The position numbers and the translations under genes were made by a program. From NCBI GenBank assembly GCA_033782935.1, contig JAWQEG010000003.1, positions 2,678,501 to 2,742,500 of the forward strand: DNA of 64,000 bases, written 5' to 3'. Positions 46,665-59,400 of this stretch are shown here, one piece after another. Numbering within the stretch: position 1 is the first letter of the stretch; each line of letters opens with the position of its first letter. Source of the DNA: Petrolisthes cinctipes. Lineage: Eukaryota > Arthropoda > Malacostraca > Decapoda > Porcellanidae. The notes under the pieces are model-generated. The model was not told the DNA's origin, searched no databases, and saw only the letters and a program-made list of their open reading frames with translations.

Positions 46665-47607
46665 GCTCAAAACACCCGAAAATTCGATATTTTGGGGTCC
46701 CAGAAGCGATCTGTACATGCCTACTCAGATGCAGGCCCAAAAGAGGCTGAAAATCGATATTTTAGGTGCCCAAAGTCAACATGTGTATGCATCTTCTGCA
46801 CTCGTTTATATCTCAAATTCAACCTCAAAACACCCGAAAATTCGATAATTTTGGGTCCCATAAGCGATCTGTACATGTCTAGTCAGTGCTAGAATGTTTT
46901 CAAAATATAGGCTCAAAACATGCTAAAAATCGATATTTTAAGTGTCCAAAGTCGATATGTGCATGCATCTTCTGTACCCGTTTATATCTCAAATTCAGGC
47001 TCAAAACACTCGAAAATTCGATATTTTTGGGTCCCAGAAGCGATCTGTACATGCCTACTCCGTGTTAGAGTATTTTCAAAATACAGGCCCAAAGCAAGCT
47101 GAAAATCGATATTTTAGGTGACCAAAGTCAATACGTGTATGCATCTTCTGCACCCGTTTATATCCCAAATATAACCTCAAAACACCCGAAAATTCTATAT
47201 TTTTGGGTCCCAGAAGCGATCTGTACATGCCTACTCAGTGCTAGAATTTTCTCAATTTATAGGCTCAAAACATGCTAAAAATCGATATTTTAAGTGTCCA
47301 AAGTCGATATGTGCATGCATTATCTGTACCCGTTTATATCTCAAATTCAGGCTCAAAACACCCGAAAATTTGATATTTGGGGCTCCCTGAAGTGATCTGT
47401 AGATGGCTACTTAGTGCTAAAAAATTTTCAAAATATAGGACCAAAATATGCTAAACATCGATATTTTAGGTGCTTAAAGTCGATATCTCAAATTCAGGCC
47501 CAAAACATCCGAAAATTCGATATTTTAGGGTCCCAGAAGCGAACTGTACATGCCTACTCCGTGTTAGAGTATTTTCAAAATACAGGCCCAAAACATACTG
47601 AAAATCG
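46665..47607 (+). repeat. 1,156-bp-offset block, first copy
   Basis: It recurs at about 47821-48763. Shared variants are AAAGAGGCTG, CCCATAAGCG, CCCAAATATAACC, TTCTATATTTTTGGG, TTTTCTCAATTTATAGG and CATGCTAAACATCG... in the form ATATGCTAAACATCG, with AGGTGCTTAAAGTC. The order is D, E, L, CAATACGTG-type L, L, S. Confidence 0.84.
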
Positions 47608-47820
47608 ATCATTTAGGTGCCCAAAAGTCGATATCTCAAATTCAGGCCCAAAACACCCGAAAATTCGATATTTTGGGGTCCCAGAAGCGAACTGTACATG
47701 CCTACTCCGTGTTAGAGTATTTTCAAAATACAGGCCCAAAACATACTGTAATTCGATTTTTAAGTGACCAAAGTCAATATATGTATGCATCTTCTGCACC
47801 CGTTTATATCCCAAATTCAA

Positions 47821-48763
47821 CCTCAAAACACCCGAAAATTCGATATTTTGGGGTCCCAGAAGCGATCTGTACATGCCTACTCAGATGCAGGCCCAAAAGA
47901 GGCTGAAAATCGATATTTTAGGTGCCCAAAGTCAACATGTGTATGCATCTTCTGCACTCGTTTATATCTCAAATTCAACCTCAAAACACCCGAAAATTCG
48001 ATAATTTTGGGTCCCATAAGCGATCTGTACATGTCTAGTCAGTGCTAGAATGTTTTCAAAATATAGGCTCAAAACATGCTAAAAATCGATATTTTAAGTG
48101 TCCAAAGTCGATATGTGCATGCATCTTCTGTACCCGTTTATATCTCAAATTCAGGCTCAAAACACTCGAAAATTCGATATTTTTGGGTCCCAGAAGCGAT
48201 CTGTACATGCCTACTCCGTGTTAGAGTATTTTCAAAATACAGGCCCAAAGCAAGCTGAAAATCGATATTTTAGGTGACCAAAGTCAATACGTGTATGCAT
48301 CTTCTGCACCCGTTTATATCCCAAATATAACCTCAAAACACCCGAAAATTCTATATTTTTGGGTCCCAGAAGCGATCTGTACATGCCTACTCAGTGCTAG
48401 AATTTTCTCAATTTATAGGCTCAAAACATGCTAAAAATCGATATTTTAAGTGTCCAAAGTCGATATGTGCATGCATTATCTGTACCCGTTTATATCTCAA
48501 ATTCAGGCTCAAAACACCCGAAAATTTGATATTCGGGGCTCCCTGAAGTGATCTGTAGATGCCTACTTAGTGCTAAAAATTTTTCAAAATATAGGACCAA
48601 AATATGCTAAACATCGATATTTTAGGTGCTTAAAGTCGATATCTCAAATTCAGGGCCAAAACATCCGAAAATTCGATATTTTAGGGTCCCAGAAGCGAAC
48701 TGTACATGCCTACTCCGTGTTAGAGTATTTTCAAAATACAGGCCCAAAACATACTGAAAATCG
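47821..48763 (+). repeat. 1,156-bp-offset block, second copy
   Basis: It matches 46665-47607 with few differences, for example GATATTCGGGGCTCCC against GATATTTGGGGCTCCC. The same modules recur at offset 2,628 (about 50.4-52.1 kb) and again 1,978 bp beyond that, so this module set is present at least four times in the domain. Confidence 0.83.
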
Positions 48764-49388
48764 ATATTTTAGGTGACCAAAGTCAATACGTGTATGCATC
48801 TTCTGCACAGGTTTATATCCCAAATTCAAGCTCAAAACACCCGAAAATTCGATATTTTGGGGTCCCAGAAGCGATCTACACATGCCTACTCAGTGCTAGA
48901 ATGTTTTCAAAATATAGGCTCAAAACATGCTAAAAATCGATATTTTAAGTGTCCAAAGTCGATATGTGCATGCATCATCTGTACCCGTTTATATCACAAA
49001 TTCAGGCTCAAAACACCCGAAAATTTGATATTTTGGGGTCCAAGAAGTGATCTGTACATGCCTACTTAGTGCTAAAATATTTTCAAAATATAGGGCCAAA
49101 ACATGCTAAAAATCGATATTTTAGGTGCCCATATTCGATATCTCAAATTCAGGCCCAAAACATCCGAAAAGTCGATATTTTAGGGTCCCAGAAGCGAACT
49201 GTACATGCCTACTCCGTGTTAGAGTAATTTCAAAATACATGCCCAAAACATACTGAAAATCTATATTTTAAGTGTCCAAAGTCGATATGTGCATGCATCA
49301 TCTGTACCCGTTTATATCTCAAATTCAGGCTCAAAACACCCGAAAATTCGATATTTTGGGGTGCCAGAAGTGATTTATACATGCCTAC

Positions 49389-49713
49389 TTAGTGCTAGAA
49401 TATTTTCAAAATATAGGCCCAAAACATGCTAAAAATCGATATTTTAGGTGCCCAAAGTCGATATCTCAAATTAAGGCCCAAAACACCCGAAAATTCGATA
49501 TTTTTGGGTCCCAGAAGCAATCTGTACATGCCTACTCCGTGTTAGAGTATTTTCAAAATACAGGCCGAAAACATACTGAAAATCGATCTTTTAAGTGCCC
49601 AAAAGTCGTATTTGTGCATGCATCTTCTGTATCCGTTTATATCTCAAATTCAGGCTCCAAACACCCGAAAATTTGATATTTTGGGGTCCCAGAAGTGATC
49701 TGTACATGCCTAC
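49389..49713 (+). repeat. 325-bp dimer, first tandem copy
   Basis: An S monomer with TTAAGGCCC or TTCTGGCCC and a 178-bp L monomer with GTCGTATTTGTGC form a 325-bp unit. It is repeated from 49714, and a partial third copy starts at 50039. TAGTGCTAGAATAT occurs at 325-bp spacing at all three starts. Confidence 0.84.
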
Positions 49714-50038
49714 TTAGTGCTAGAATATATTCAAAATATAGGCCCAAAACATGCTAAAAATCGATATTTTAGGTGCCCAAAGTCGATATCTCAAATTCTG
49801 GCCCAACACACCCGAAAATTCGATGTTTTTGGGTCCCAGAAGCAATCTGTACATGCCTACTCCGTGTTAGAGTATTTTCAAAATACATGCCGAAAACATA
49901 CTGAAAATCGATCTTTTAAGTGCCCAAAAGTCGTATTTGTGCATGCATCTTCTGTACCCGTTTATATCTCAAATTCAGGCTCCAAACACCCGAAAATTTG
50001 ATATTTTGGGGTCCCAGAAGTGATCTGTACATGCCTAC
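49714..50038 (+). repeat. 325-bp dimer, second tandem copy
   Basis: It carries GCCCAACACACCC and GATGTTTTTGGG, which separate it from the first copy. The GTCGTATTTG variant is at 49930, 325 bp after 49605. The following partial third copy (from 50039) shares AACACACCC and then switches to the ordinary S sequence. Confidence 0.84.
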
Positions 50039-50219
50039 TTAGTGCTAGAATATTTTCAAAATATAGGCCCAAAACATGCTAAAAATCGATATTTTAGGTG
50101 CCCAAAGTCGATATCTCAAATTCAGGCCCAACACACCCGAAAATTCGATATTTTGGGGTCCCAGAAGCGGACTGTACATGCCTACACCGTGTTAGAGTAT
50201 TTTAAAAAAACAGGCCCAA

Positions 50220-52120
50220 AACATACTGAAAATCGATCATTTAGGTGCCCAAAAGTCGATATCTCAAATTCAGGCCCAAAACACCCGAAAATTCGATATT
50301 TTGGGGTCCCAAAAGCGAACTGTACATGCCTACTCCGTGTTAGAGTATTTTCAAAATACAGGCCCAAAACATACTGTAATTCGATCTTTTAAGTGACCAA
50401 AGTCAATATATGTATGCATCTTCTGCACCCTTTATATCCCAAATTCAACCTCAAAACACCCGAAAATTCGATATTTTGGGGTCCCAGAAGCGATCTGTAC
50501 ATGCCTACTCAGATGCAGGCCCAAAAGAGGCTGAAAATTGATATTTTAGGTGCCCAAAGTCAACATGTGTATGCATCTTCTGCACTCGTTTATATCTCAA
50601 ATTCAACCTCAAAACACCCGAAAATTCGATAATTTTGGGTCCCAGAAGCGATCTGTACATGTCTAGTTAGTGCTAGAATGTTTTCAAAATATAGGCTCAA
50701 AACATGCTAAAAATCGATATTTTAAGTGTCCAAAGTCGATATGTGCATGCATCTTCTGTACCCGTTTATATCTCAAATTCAAGCTCAAAACACCCGAAAA
50801 TTCGATATTTTTGGGTCCCAGAAGCGATCTGTACATGCCTACTCCGTGTTAGAGTATTTTCAAAATACAGGCCCAAAGCAAGCTGAAAATCGATATTTTA
50901 GGTGACCAAAGTCAATACGTGTATGCATCTTCTGCACCCGTTTATATCCCAAATATAACCTCAAAACACCCGAAAATTCTATATTTTTGGGTCCCAGAAG
51001 CGATCTGTACATGCCTACTCAGTGCTAGAATTTTCTCAATTTATAGGCTCAAAACATGCTAAAAATCGATATTTTAAGTGTCCAAAGTCGATATGTGCAT
51101 GCATTATCTGTACCCGTTTATATCTCAAATTCAGGCTCAAAACACCCGAAAATTTGATATTTGGGGGTCCCTGAAGTGATCTGTAGATGCCTACTTAGTG
51201 CTAAAATATTTTCAAAATATAGGACCAAAACATGCTAAACATCGATATTTTAGGTGCTTAAAGTCGATATCTCAAATTCAGGCCCAAAACATCGGAAAAT
51301 TCGATATTTTAGGGTCCCAGAAGCGAACTGTACATGCCTACTCCGTGTTAGAGTATTTTCAAAATATAGGCCCAAAACATACTGAAAATCGATATTTTAG
51401 GTGACGAAAGTCAATACGTGTATGCATCTTCTGCACAGGTTTATATCCCAAATTCAAGCTCAAAACACCCGAAAATTCGATATTTTGGGGTCCCAGAAGC
51501 GATCTGTACATGTCTACTCAGTGCTAGATTGTTTTCAAAATATAGGCTCAAAACATGCTAAAAATCGATATTTTAAGTGTCCAAAGTCGATATGTGCATG
51601 CATCATCTGTACCCGTTTATATCTCAAATTCAGGCTCAAAACACCCGAAAATTTAATATTTTGGGGTCCAAGAAGTAATCTGTACATGCCTACTTAGTGC
51701 TAAAATATTTTCAAAATATAGGGCCAAAACATGCTAAAAATCGATATTTTAGGTGCCCAGAGTCGATATCTCAAATTCAGGCCCAAAACATCCGAAAAGT
51801 CGATATTTTAGGGTCCCAGAAGCGAACTGTACATGCCTACTCCGTGTTAGAGTATTTTCAAAATACATGCCCAAAACATACTGAAAATCTATATTTTAAG
51901 TGTCCAAAGTCGATATGTGCATGCATCATCTGTACCCGTTTATATCTCAAATTCAGGCTCAAAACACCCTAAAATTCGATATTTTGGGGTCCCAGAAGTG
52001 ATTTATACATGCCTACTTAGTGCTAGAATATTTTCAAAATATAGGCCCAAAACATGCTAAAATCGATATTTTAGGTGCCCAAAGTCGATATCTCAAATTA
52101 AGGCCCAAAACACCCGAAAA
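50220..52120 (+). repeat. 1.98-kb block, first copy
   Basis: It is repeated at about 52198-54100, offset 1,977-1,979. Shared markers are GATCATTTAGG, CAATATATGTATG, AAAGAGGCTG, CAAAGCAAGCTG, CAATACGTG, GGGGGTCCCTG, GTGCTTAAAGTC, CTGCACAGG and GTCCAAGAAGT. The first copy has a small deletion (GCACCCTTTATATC near 50427). Confidence 0.83.
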
Positions 52121-52197
52121 TTCGATATTTTGGGGTCCCAGAAGCGAACTGTACATGCCTACTCCGTGTTAGAGTATCTTCAAAATACATGCCCAAA

Positions 52198-54100
52198 ACA
52201 TACTGAAAATCGATCATTTAGGTGCCCAAAAGTCGATATCTCAAATTCAGGCCCAAAACACCCGAAAATTCGATATTTTGGGGTCCCAGAAGCGAACTGT
52301 ACATGCCTACTCCGTGTTAGAGTATTTTCAAAATACAGGCCCAAAACATACTGTAAATCGATCTTTTAAGTGACCAAAGTCAATATATGTATGCATCTTC
52401 TGCACCCGTTTATATCACAAATTCAACCTCAAAACACCATAAAATTCAATATTTTGGGGTCCCAGAAGCGATCTGTACATGCCTACTCAGATGCAGGCAA
52501 AAAAGAGGCTGAAAATCGATATTTTAGGTGCCCAAAGTCAACATGTGTATGCATCTTCTGCACTCGTTTATATCTCAAATTCAACCTCAAAACACCCGAA
52601 AATTCGATAATTTTGGGTTCCATAAGCGATCTGTACATGTCTAGTCAGTGCTAGAATGTTTTCAAAATATAGGCTCAAAACATGCTAAAAATCGATATTT
52701 TAAGTGTCCAAAGTCGATATGTGCATGCATCTTCTGTACCCGTTTATATCTCAAATTCAGGCTCAAAACACCCGAAAACTCGATATTTTTGGGTCCCAGA
52801 AGCGATCTGTACATGCCTACTCCTTGTTAGAGTATTTTCAAAATACAGGCCCAAAGCAAGCTGAAAATCGATATTTTAGGTGACCAAAGTCAATACGTGT
52901 ATGCATCTTCTGCACCCGTTTATATCCCAAATATAACCTCAAAACACCCGAAAATTCTATATTTTTGGGTCCCAGAAGCGATCTGTACATGCCTACTTAG
53001 TGCTTGAATTTTCTCAATTTATAGGCTCAAAACATGCTAAAAATCGATATTTTAAGTGTCCAAAGTCGATATGTGCATTCATTATCTGTACCCGTTTATA
53101 TCTCAAATTCAGGCTCAAAACACCCGAAAATTTGATATTTGGGGGTCCCTGAAGTGATCTGTAGATGCCTACTTAGTGCTAAAATATTTTCAAAATATAG
53201 GACCAAAACATGCTAAACATCGATATTTTAGGTGCTTAAAGTCGATATCTCAAATTCAGGGCCAAAACATCCGAAAATTCGATATTTTAGGGTCCCAGAA
53301 GCGAACTGTACATGCCTACTCCGTGTTAGAGTATTTTCAAAATACAGGCCCAAAACATACTGAAAATCGATATTTTAGGTGACCAAAGTCAATACGTGTA
53401 AGCATCTTCTGCACAGGTTTATATCCCAAATTCAAGCTCAAAACACCCGAAAATTCGATATTTTGGGGTCCCAGAAGCGATCTATACATGCCTACTCAGT
53501 GCTAGAATGTTTTCAAAATATAGGCTCAAAACATGCTAAAAATCGATATTTTAAGTGTCCAAAGTCGATATGTGCATGCATCATCTGTACCCGTTTATAT
53601 CTCAAATTCAGGCTCAAAACACCCGAAAATTTGATATTTTGGGGTCCAAGAAGTGATCTGTACATGCCTACTTAGTGCTAAAATATTTTCAAAATATAGG
53701 GCCAAAACATGCTAAAAATCGATATTTTAGGTGCCCAGAGTCGATATCTCAAATTCAGGCCCAAAACATCCGAAAAGTCGATATTTTAGGGTTCCAGAAG
53801 CGAACTGTACATGCCTACTCCGTGTTAGAGTATTTTCAAAATACATGCCCAAAACATACTGAAAATCTATATTTTAAGTGTCCAAAGTCGATATGTGCAT
53901 ACATCATCTGTACCCGTTTATATCTCAAATTCAGGCTCAAAACACCCGAAAATTCGATATTTTGGGGTCCCAGAAGTGATTTATACATGCCTACTTAGTG
54001 CTAGAATATTTTCAAAATATAGGCCCAAAACATGCTAAAAATCGATATTTTAGATGCCCAAAGTCGATATCTCAAATTAAGGCCCAAAACACCCAAAAAT
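52198..54100 (+). repeat. 1.98-kb block, second copy
   Basis: The order of monomers is the same as in 50220-52120, with small changes such as CTCCTTGTTAG, AAATTCAATATTTTGG and TAAGCATCTTC. It continues into the GTCGTATTTG dimer at 54.2 kb, unlike the first copy. Confidence 0.83.
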
Positions 54101-56470
54101 TCGATATTTTTGGGTCCCAGAAGCAATCTGTACATGCCTACTCCGTGTTAGAGTATTTTCAAAATACAGGCCGAAAACATACTGAAAATCGATCTTTTAA
54201 GTGCCCAAAAGTCGTATTTGTGCATGCATCTTCTGTACCCGTTTATATCTCAAATTCAGGCTCCAAACACCCGAAAATTCAATATTTTGGGGTCCCAGAA
54301 GTGATCTGTACATGCCTACTTAGTGCTAGAATATTTTCAAAATATAGGCACAAAACATGCTGAAAATCGATATTTTAGGTGCCCAAAGTCGATATCTCAA
54401 ATTCAGGCCCAAATCACCCGAAAATTCGATATTTTGGGGTCCCAGAAGCGAACTGTACATGCCTACTCCGTGTTAGAGTATCTTCAAAATACAGGCCCAA
54501 AACATACTGAAAATCGATCATTTAGGTGCCCAAAAGTCGATATCTCAAATTCAGGCCCAAAACACCCGAAAATTCGATATTTTGGGGTCCCAGAAGCGAA
54601 CTGTACATGCCTACTCCGTGTTAGAGTATTTTCAAAATACAGGCCCAAAACATACTGTACATCGATCTTTTAAGTGACCAAAGTCATTATATGTATGCAT
54701 CTTCTGCACCCGTTTATATCCCAAATTCAAGCTCAAAACACCATAAAATTCGATATTTTGGGGTCCCAGAAGCGATCTGTACATGCCTACTCAGATGCAG
54801 GCAAAAAATAGGCTGAAAATCGATATTTTAGGTGCCCAAAGTCAACATGTGTATGCATCTTCTGCACTCGTTTATATCTCAAATTCAACCTCAAAACACC
54901 CGAAAATTCGATAATTTTGGGTCCCATAAGCGATCTGTACATGTCTAGTCAGTGCTAGAATGTTTTCAAAATATAGGCTCAAAACATGCTAAAAATCGAT
55001 ATTTTAAGTGTACAAAGTCGATATGTGCATGCATCATCTGTACCCGTTTATATCTCAAATTCAGGCTCAAAACACCCGAAAATTCGATATTTTGGGGTCC
55101 CATAAGTGATCTGTACATGCCTACTTAGTGCTCGAATATTTTCAAAATATAGGCCAAAAACATGCTAAAAATCGATATTTTAGGTGCCCAAAGTCGATAT
55201 ATCAAATTCAGGCCCAAAACACCCGAAAATTCGATATTTTGGGGTCCCAGAAGCGAACTGTACATTCCTACTCCTTGTTAGAGTATTTTCAAAACACAGG
55301 CCCAAAACATACTGAAAATCGATCTTTCAGGTGCCCAAAAGTCGATATGTTCATGCATCTTCTGTACCCGTTTATATCTCAAATTCTGGCTCCAAACACC
55401 CAAAAATACGATATTTTGGGGTCCCAGAAGCGATCTGTACATGCCTACTCAGATGCAGGCCAAAAACATGCTGAAAATCGATATTTTAGGTGCCCAAAGT
55501 CAACATGTGTATGCATCTTCTGCACTCGTTTATATCTCAAATTCAACCTCAAAACACCCGAAAATTCGATAATTTTGGGTCCCAGAAGCGATCTGTACAT
55601 GTCTAGTCAGTACTAGAATGTTTTCAAAATATAGGCCCAAAACATGCTAAAAATCGATATTTTAAGTGTCCAAAGTCGATATGTGCATGCATCTTCTGTA
55701 CCCGTTTATATCTCAAATTCAGGCTCAAAACCCCCGTAAATTCGATATTTTTGGGTCCCAGAAGCGATCTGTACATGCCTGCTCCGTGTTAGAGTATTTT
55801 CAAAATACATGCCCAAAACAAGCTGAAAATCGATATTTTAGGTGACCAAAGTCAATACGTGTATGCATCTTCTGCACCCGTTTATATCCCAAATTTAACC
55901 TCAAAACACCCAAAAATTCTATATTTTTGGGTCCCAGAAGCGATCTGTACATGCCTACTCAGTGCTAGAAATTTCTCAAATTATAGGCTCAAAACATGCT
56001 AAAAATCGATATTTTAAGTGTCCAAAGTCGATATGTGCATGCATCATCTGTCTCCGTTTATATCTCAAATTCAGGCTCAAAACACCCGAAAATTTGATAT
56101 TTTGGGGTCCCAGAAGTGATCTGTACATGCCTACTTAGTGCTAAAATATTTTCAAAATATAGCCCCAAAACATGCTAAAAATCGATATTTTAGGTGCCCA
56201 AAGTCGATATCCCAAATTAAGGCCCAAAACACCCGAAAATTCGATATTTTTGGGTCCCAGAAGCAATCTGTACATGCCTACTCCGTGTTAGAGTATTTTC
56301 AAAATACAGGCCGAAAACATACTGAAAATCGATCTTTTAAGTGCCCAAAAGTCGTATTTGTGCATGCATCTTCTGTACCCGTATATATCTCAAATTCAGG
56401 CTCCAAACACCCGAAAATTCGATATTTTGGGGTCCCAGAAGCGATCTGTACATGCCTACTCAGTGCTAGA
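54101..56470 (+). repeat. Satellite with the partner of 45040-45680
   Basis: The interval holds a GTCGTATTTG dimer (54211), S monomers, a D monomer with GGCAAAAAATAGGCTG, the 54932-55572 copy and a second GTCGTATTTG monomer at 56351. A run of nine T occurs near 56474. No gene is present. Confidence 0.82.
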
Positions 56471-59400
56471 ATGTTTTTTTTTAAATATAGGCTCAAAACA
56501 TACTAAAAAATCGATAATTTAAGTGTCCAAAGTCGATATGTGCATGCATCATCTGTACCCGTTTATATCTCAAATTCAGGCTCAAAACACCCGAAAATTT
56601 GATATTTTGGGGTCCCAGAAGTGATCTGTACATGCCTACTTAGTGCTAGAATATTTTCAAAATATAGGCCCAAAACATGCTAAAAATCGATATTTTAGGT
56701 GCCCAAAATCGATATCTCAAATTCAGGCCCAAAACACCCGAAAATTCGATATTTTGGGGTCCAAGAAGCGAACTGTACATGCCTACTCCGTGTTAGAGTA
56801 TTTTCAAAAAACAGGCCCAAAACATACTGTAATTCGATCTTTTAAGTGACCAAAGTCAATATATGTATTCATCTTCTGCACCCGTTTATATCCCAAATTC
56901 AACCTCAAAACACCCGAAAATTCGATATTTTGGGGTCCCAGAAACGATCTGTACTCAGATGCAGGCCCAAAAGAGGCTGAAAATCGATATTTTAGGTGCC
57001 CAAAGTCAACATGTGTATGCATCTTCTGCACTCGTTTATATCTCAAATTCAACCTCAAAACACCCGAAAATTCGATAATTTTGGGTCCCATAAGCGATCT
57101 GTACATGTCTAGTCAGTGCTAGAATGTTTTCAAAATATAGGCTCAAAACATGCTAAAAAATCGATAATTTAAGTGTCCAAAGTCGATATGTGCATGCATC
57201 ATCTGTACCCGTTTATATCTCAAATTCAGGCTCAAAACACCCGAAAATTTGATATTTTAGGGTCCCAGAAGTGATCTGTACATGCCTACTTAGTGCTAGA
57301 ATATTTTCAAAATATAGGCCCAAAACATGCTAAAAATCGATATTTTAGGAGCCCAAAGTCGATATCTCAAATTCAGGCCCAAAACACCCTAAAATTCGGT
57401 ATTTTGGGGTCCCAGTAGCGAACTGTACATGCCTACTCCGTGTTAGAGTATTTTCAAAATATAGGCCCAAAACATTCTGAAAATCGATCATTTAGGTGCC
57501 CAAAAGTCGATATCTTAAATTCAGGCCTAAAACACCCGAAAATTCGATATTTTGGGGTCCCAGAAGCGAACTGTACATGCCTACTCCGTGTTAGAGTATT
57601 TTCAAAATACAGGCCCAAAACATACTGAAAATCGATCTTTTAAGTGACCAAAGTCAATATATGTATGCATCTTCTGCACCCGTTTATATCACAAATTCAA
57701 CCTCAAAACACATGAAAATTCGATATTTTGGGGTCCCAGAAGCGATCTGTACATGCCTACTCAGATGCAGGCCCAAAAGAGGCTGAAAATTGATATTTTA
57801 GGTGCCCAAAGTAAACATGTGTTTGCATCTTCTGCACTCGTTTATATCTCAAATTCAACCTCAAAACACCCAAAAATTCGATAATTTTGGGTCCCAGAAG
57901 CGATCTGTACATGTCTAGTCAGTGCTAGAATGTTTTCAAAATATAGGCTCAAAACATGCTAAAAATCGATATTTTAAGTGTCCAAAGTCTATATGTGCAT
58001 TCATCTTCTGTACCCGTTTATATCTCAAATTCAGGCTCAAAACACCCGAAAATTCGATATTTTAGGGTCCCAGAAGCGATCTGTACATGCCTACTCCTAG
58101 TTAGAGTATTTTCAAGATACAGGCCCAAAACAAGCTGAAAATCGATATTTTAGGTGACCAAAGTCAATACGTGTATGCATCTTCTGCACCCGTTTATATC
58201 CCAAATTTAACCTCAAAACACCCGAAAATTCGATATTTTTGGGTCCCAGAAGCGATCTGTACATGCCTACTCAGTGCTAGAATTTTCTCAAATTATAGGC
58301 TCAAAACATGCTAAAAGTCGATATTTTAAGTGTCCAAAGTCGATATGTGCATGCATCATCTGTACCCGTTTATATATCAAATTCAGGCTCAAAACACCCG
58401 AAAATTTGATATTTTGGGGTCCCAGAAGTGATCTGTACATGCCTACTTAGTGCTAAAATATTTTCAAAATATAGGCCCAAAACATGTTAAAAATCGATAT
58501 TTTAGGTGCCCAAAGTCGATATCTCAAATTCAGGCCCAAAACATCCGAAAATTCGATATTTTAGGGTCCCAGAAGCGAACTGTACATGCCTACTCCGTGT
58601 TAGAGTATTTTCAAAATACAGGCCCAAAACATACTGAACATCGATCTTTTAGGTGCCCAAAAGTCGATATGTGCATGCATCTTCTGTACCCGTTTATATC
58701 TCAAATTCAGGCTCCAAACACCCGAAAAATCGATATTTTGGGGTCTCAGAAGCGATCTGTACATGCCTACTCAGTGCTAGAATGTTTTCAAAATATAGGT
58801 TCAAAACATGCTAAAAAATCGATAATTTAAGTGTCCAAAGTCGATATGTACATGCATCATCTGTACCCGTTTATATCACAAATTCAGGCTCAAAACACCC
58901 GAAAATTTGATATTTTAGGGTCCCAGAAGTGATCTGTACATGCCTACTTAGTGCTAGAATATTTTCAAAATATAGGCCCAAAACATGCTAAAAATCGATA
59001 TTTTAGGTGCCCAAAGTCGATATCTCAAATTCAGGCCCAAAACACCCGAAAATTCGGTATTTTGGGGTCCCAGAAGCGAACTGTACATGCCTACTCCGTG
59101 TTAGAGTATTTTCAAAATATAGGCCCAAAACATACTGAAAATCGATCATTTAGGTGCCCAAAAGTCGATATATGTATGCATCTTCTGCACCCGTTTATAT
59201 CACAAATTCAACCTCAAAACACACGAAAATTCGATATTTTGGGGTCCCAGAAGCGATCTGTACATGCCTACTCAGATGCAGGCCCAAAAGAGGCTGAAAA
59301 TCGATATTTTAGGTGCCCAAAGTAAACATGTCTATGCATCTTCTGCACTCGTTTATATCTCAAATTCAACCTCAAAACACCCGAAAATTCGATATTTTTG

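Noticed and set aside
56470..56482. T run near 56474 as a terminator or retroelement tail
   Set aside because: It lies where every monomer has TTTTCAAAA. A few extra T bases by slippage explain it, and there is no hairpin, target-site duplication or element beside it.
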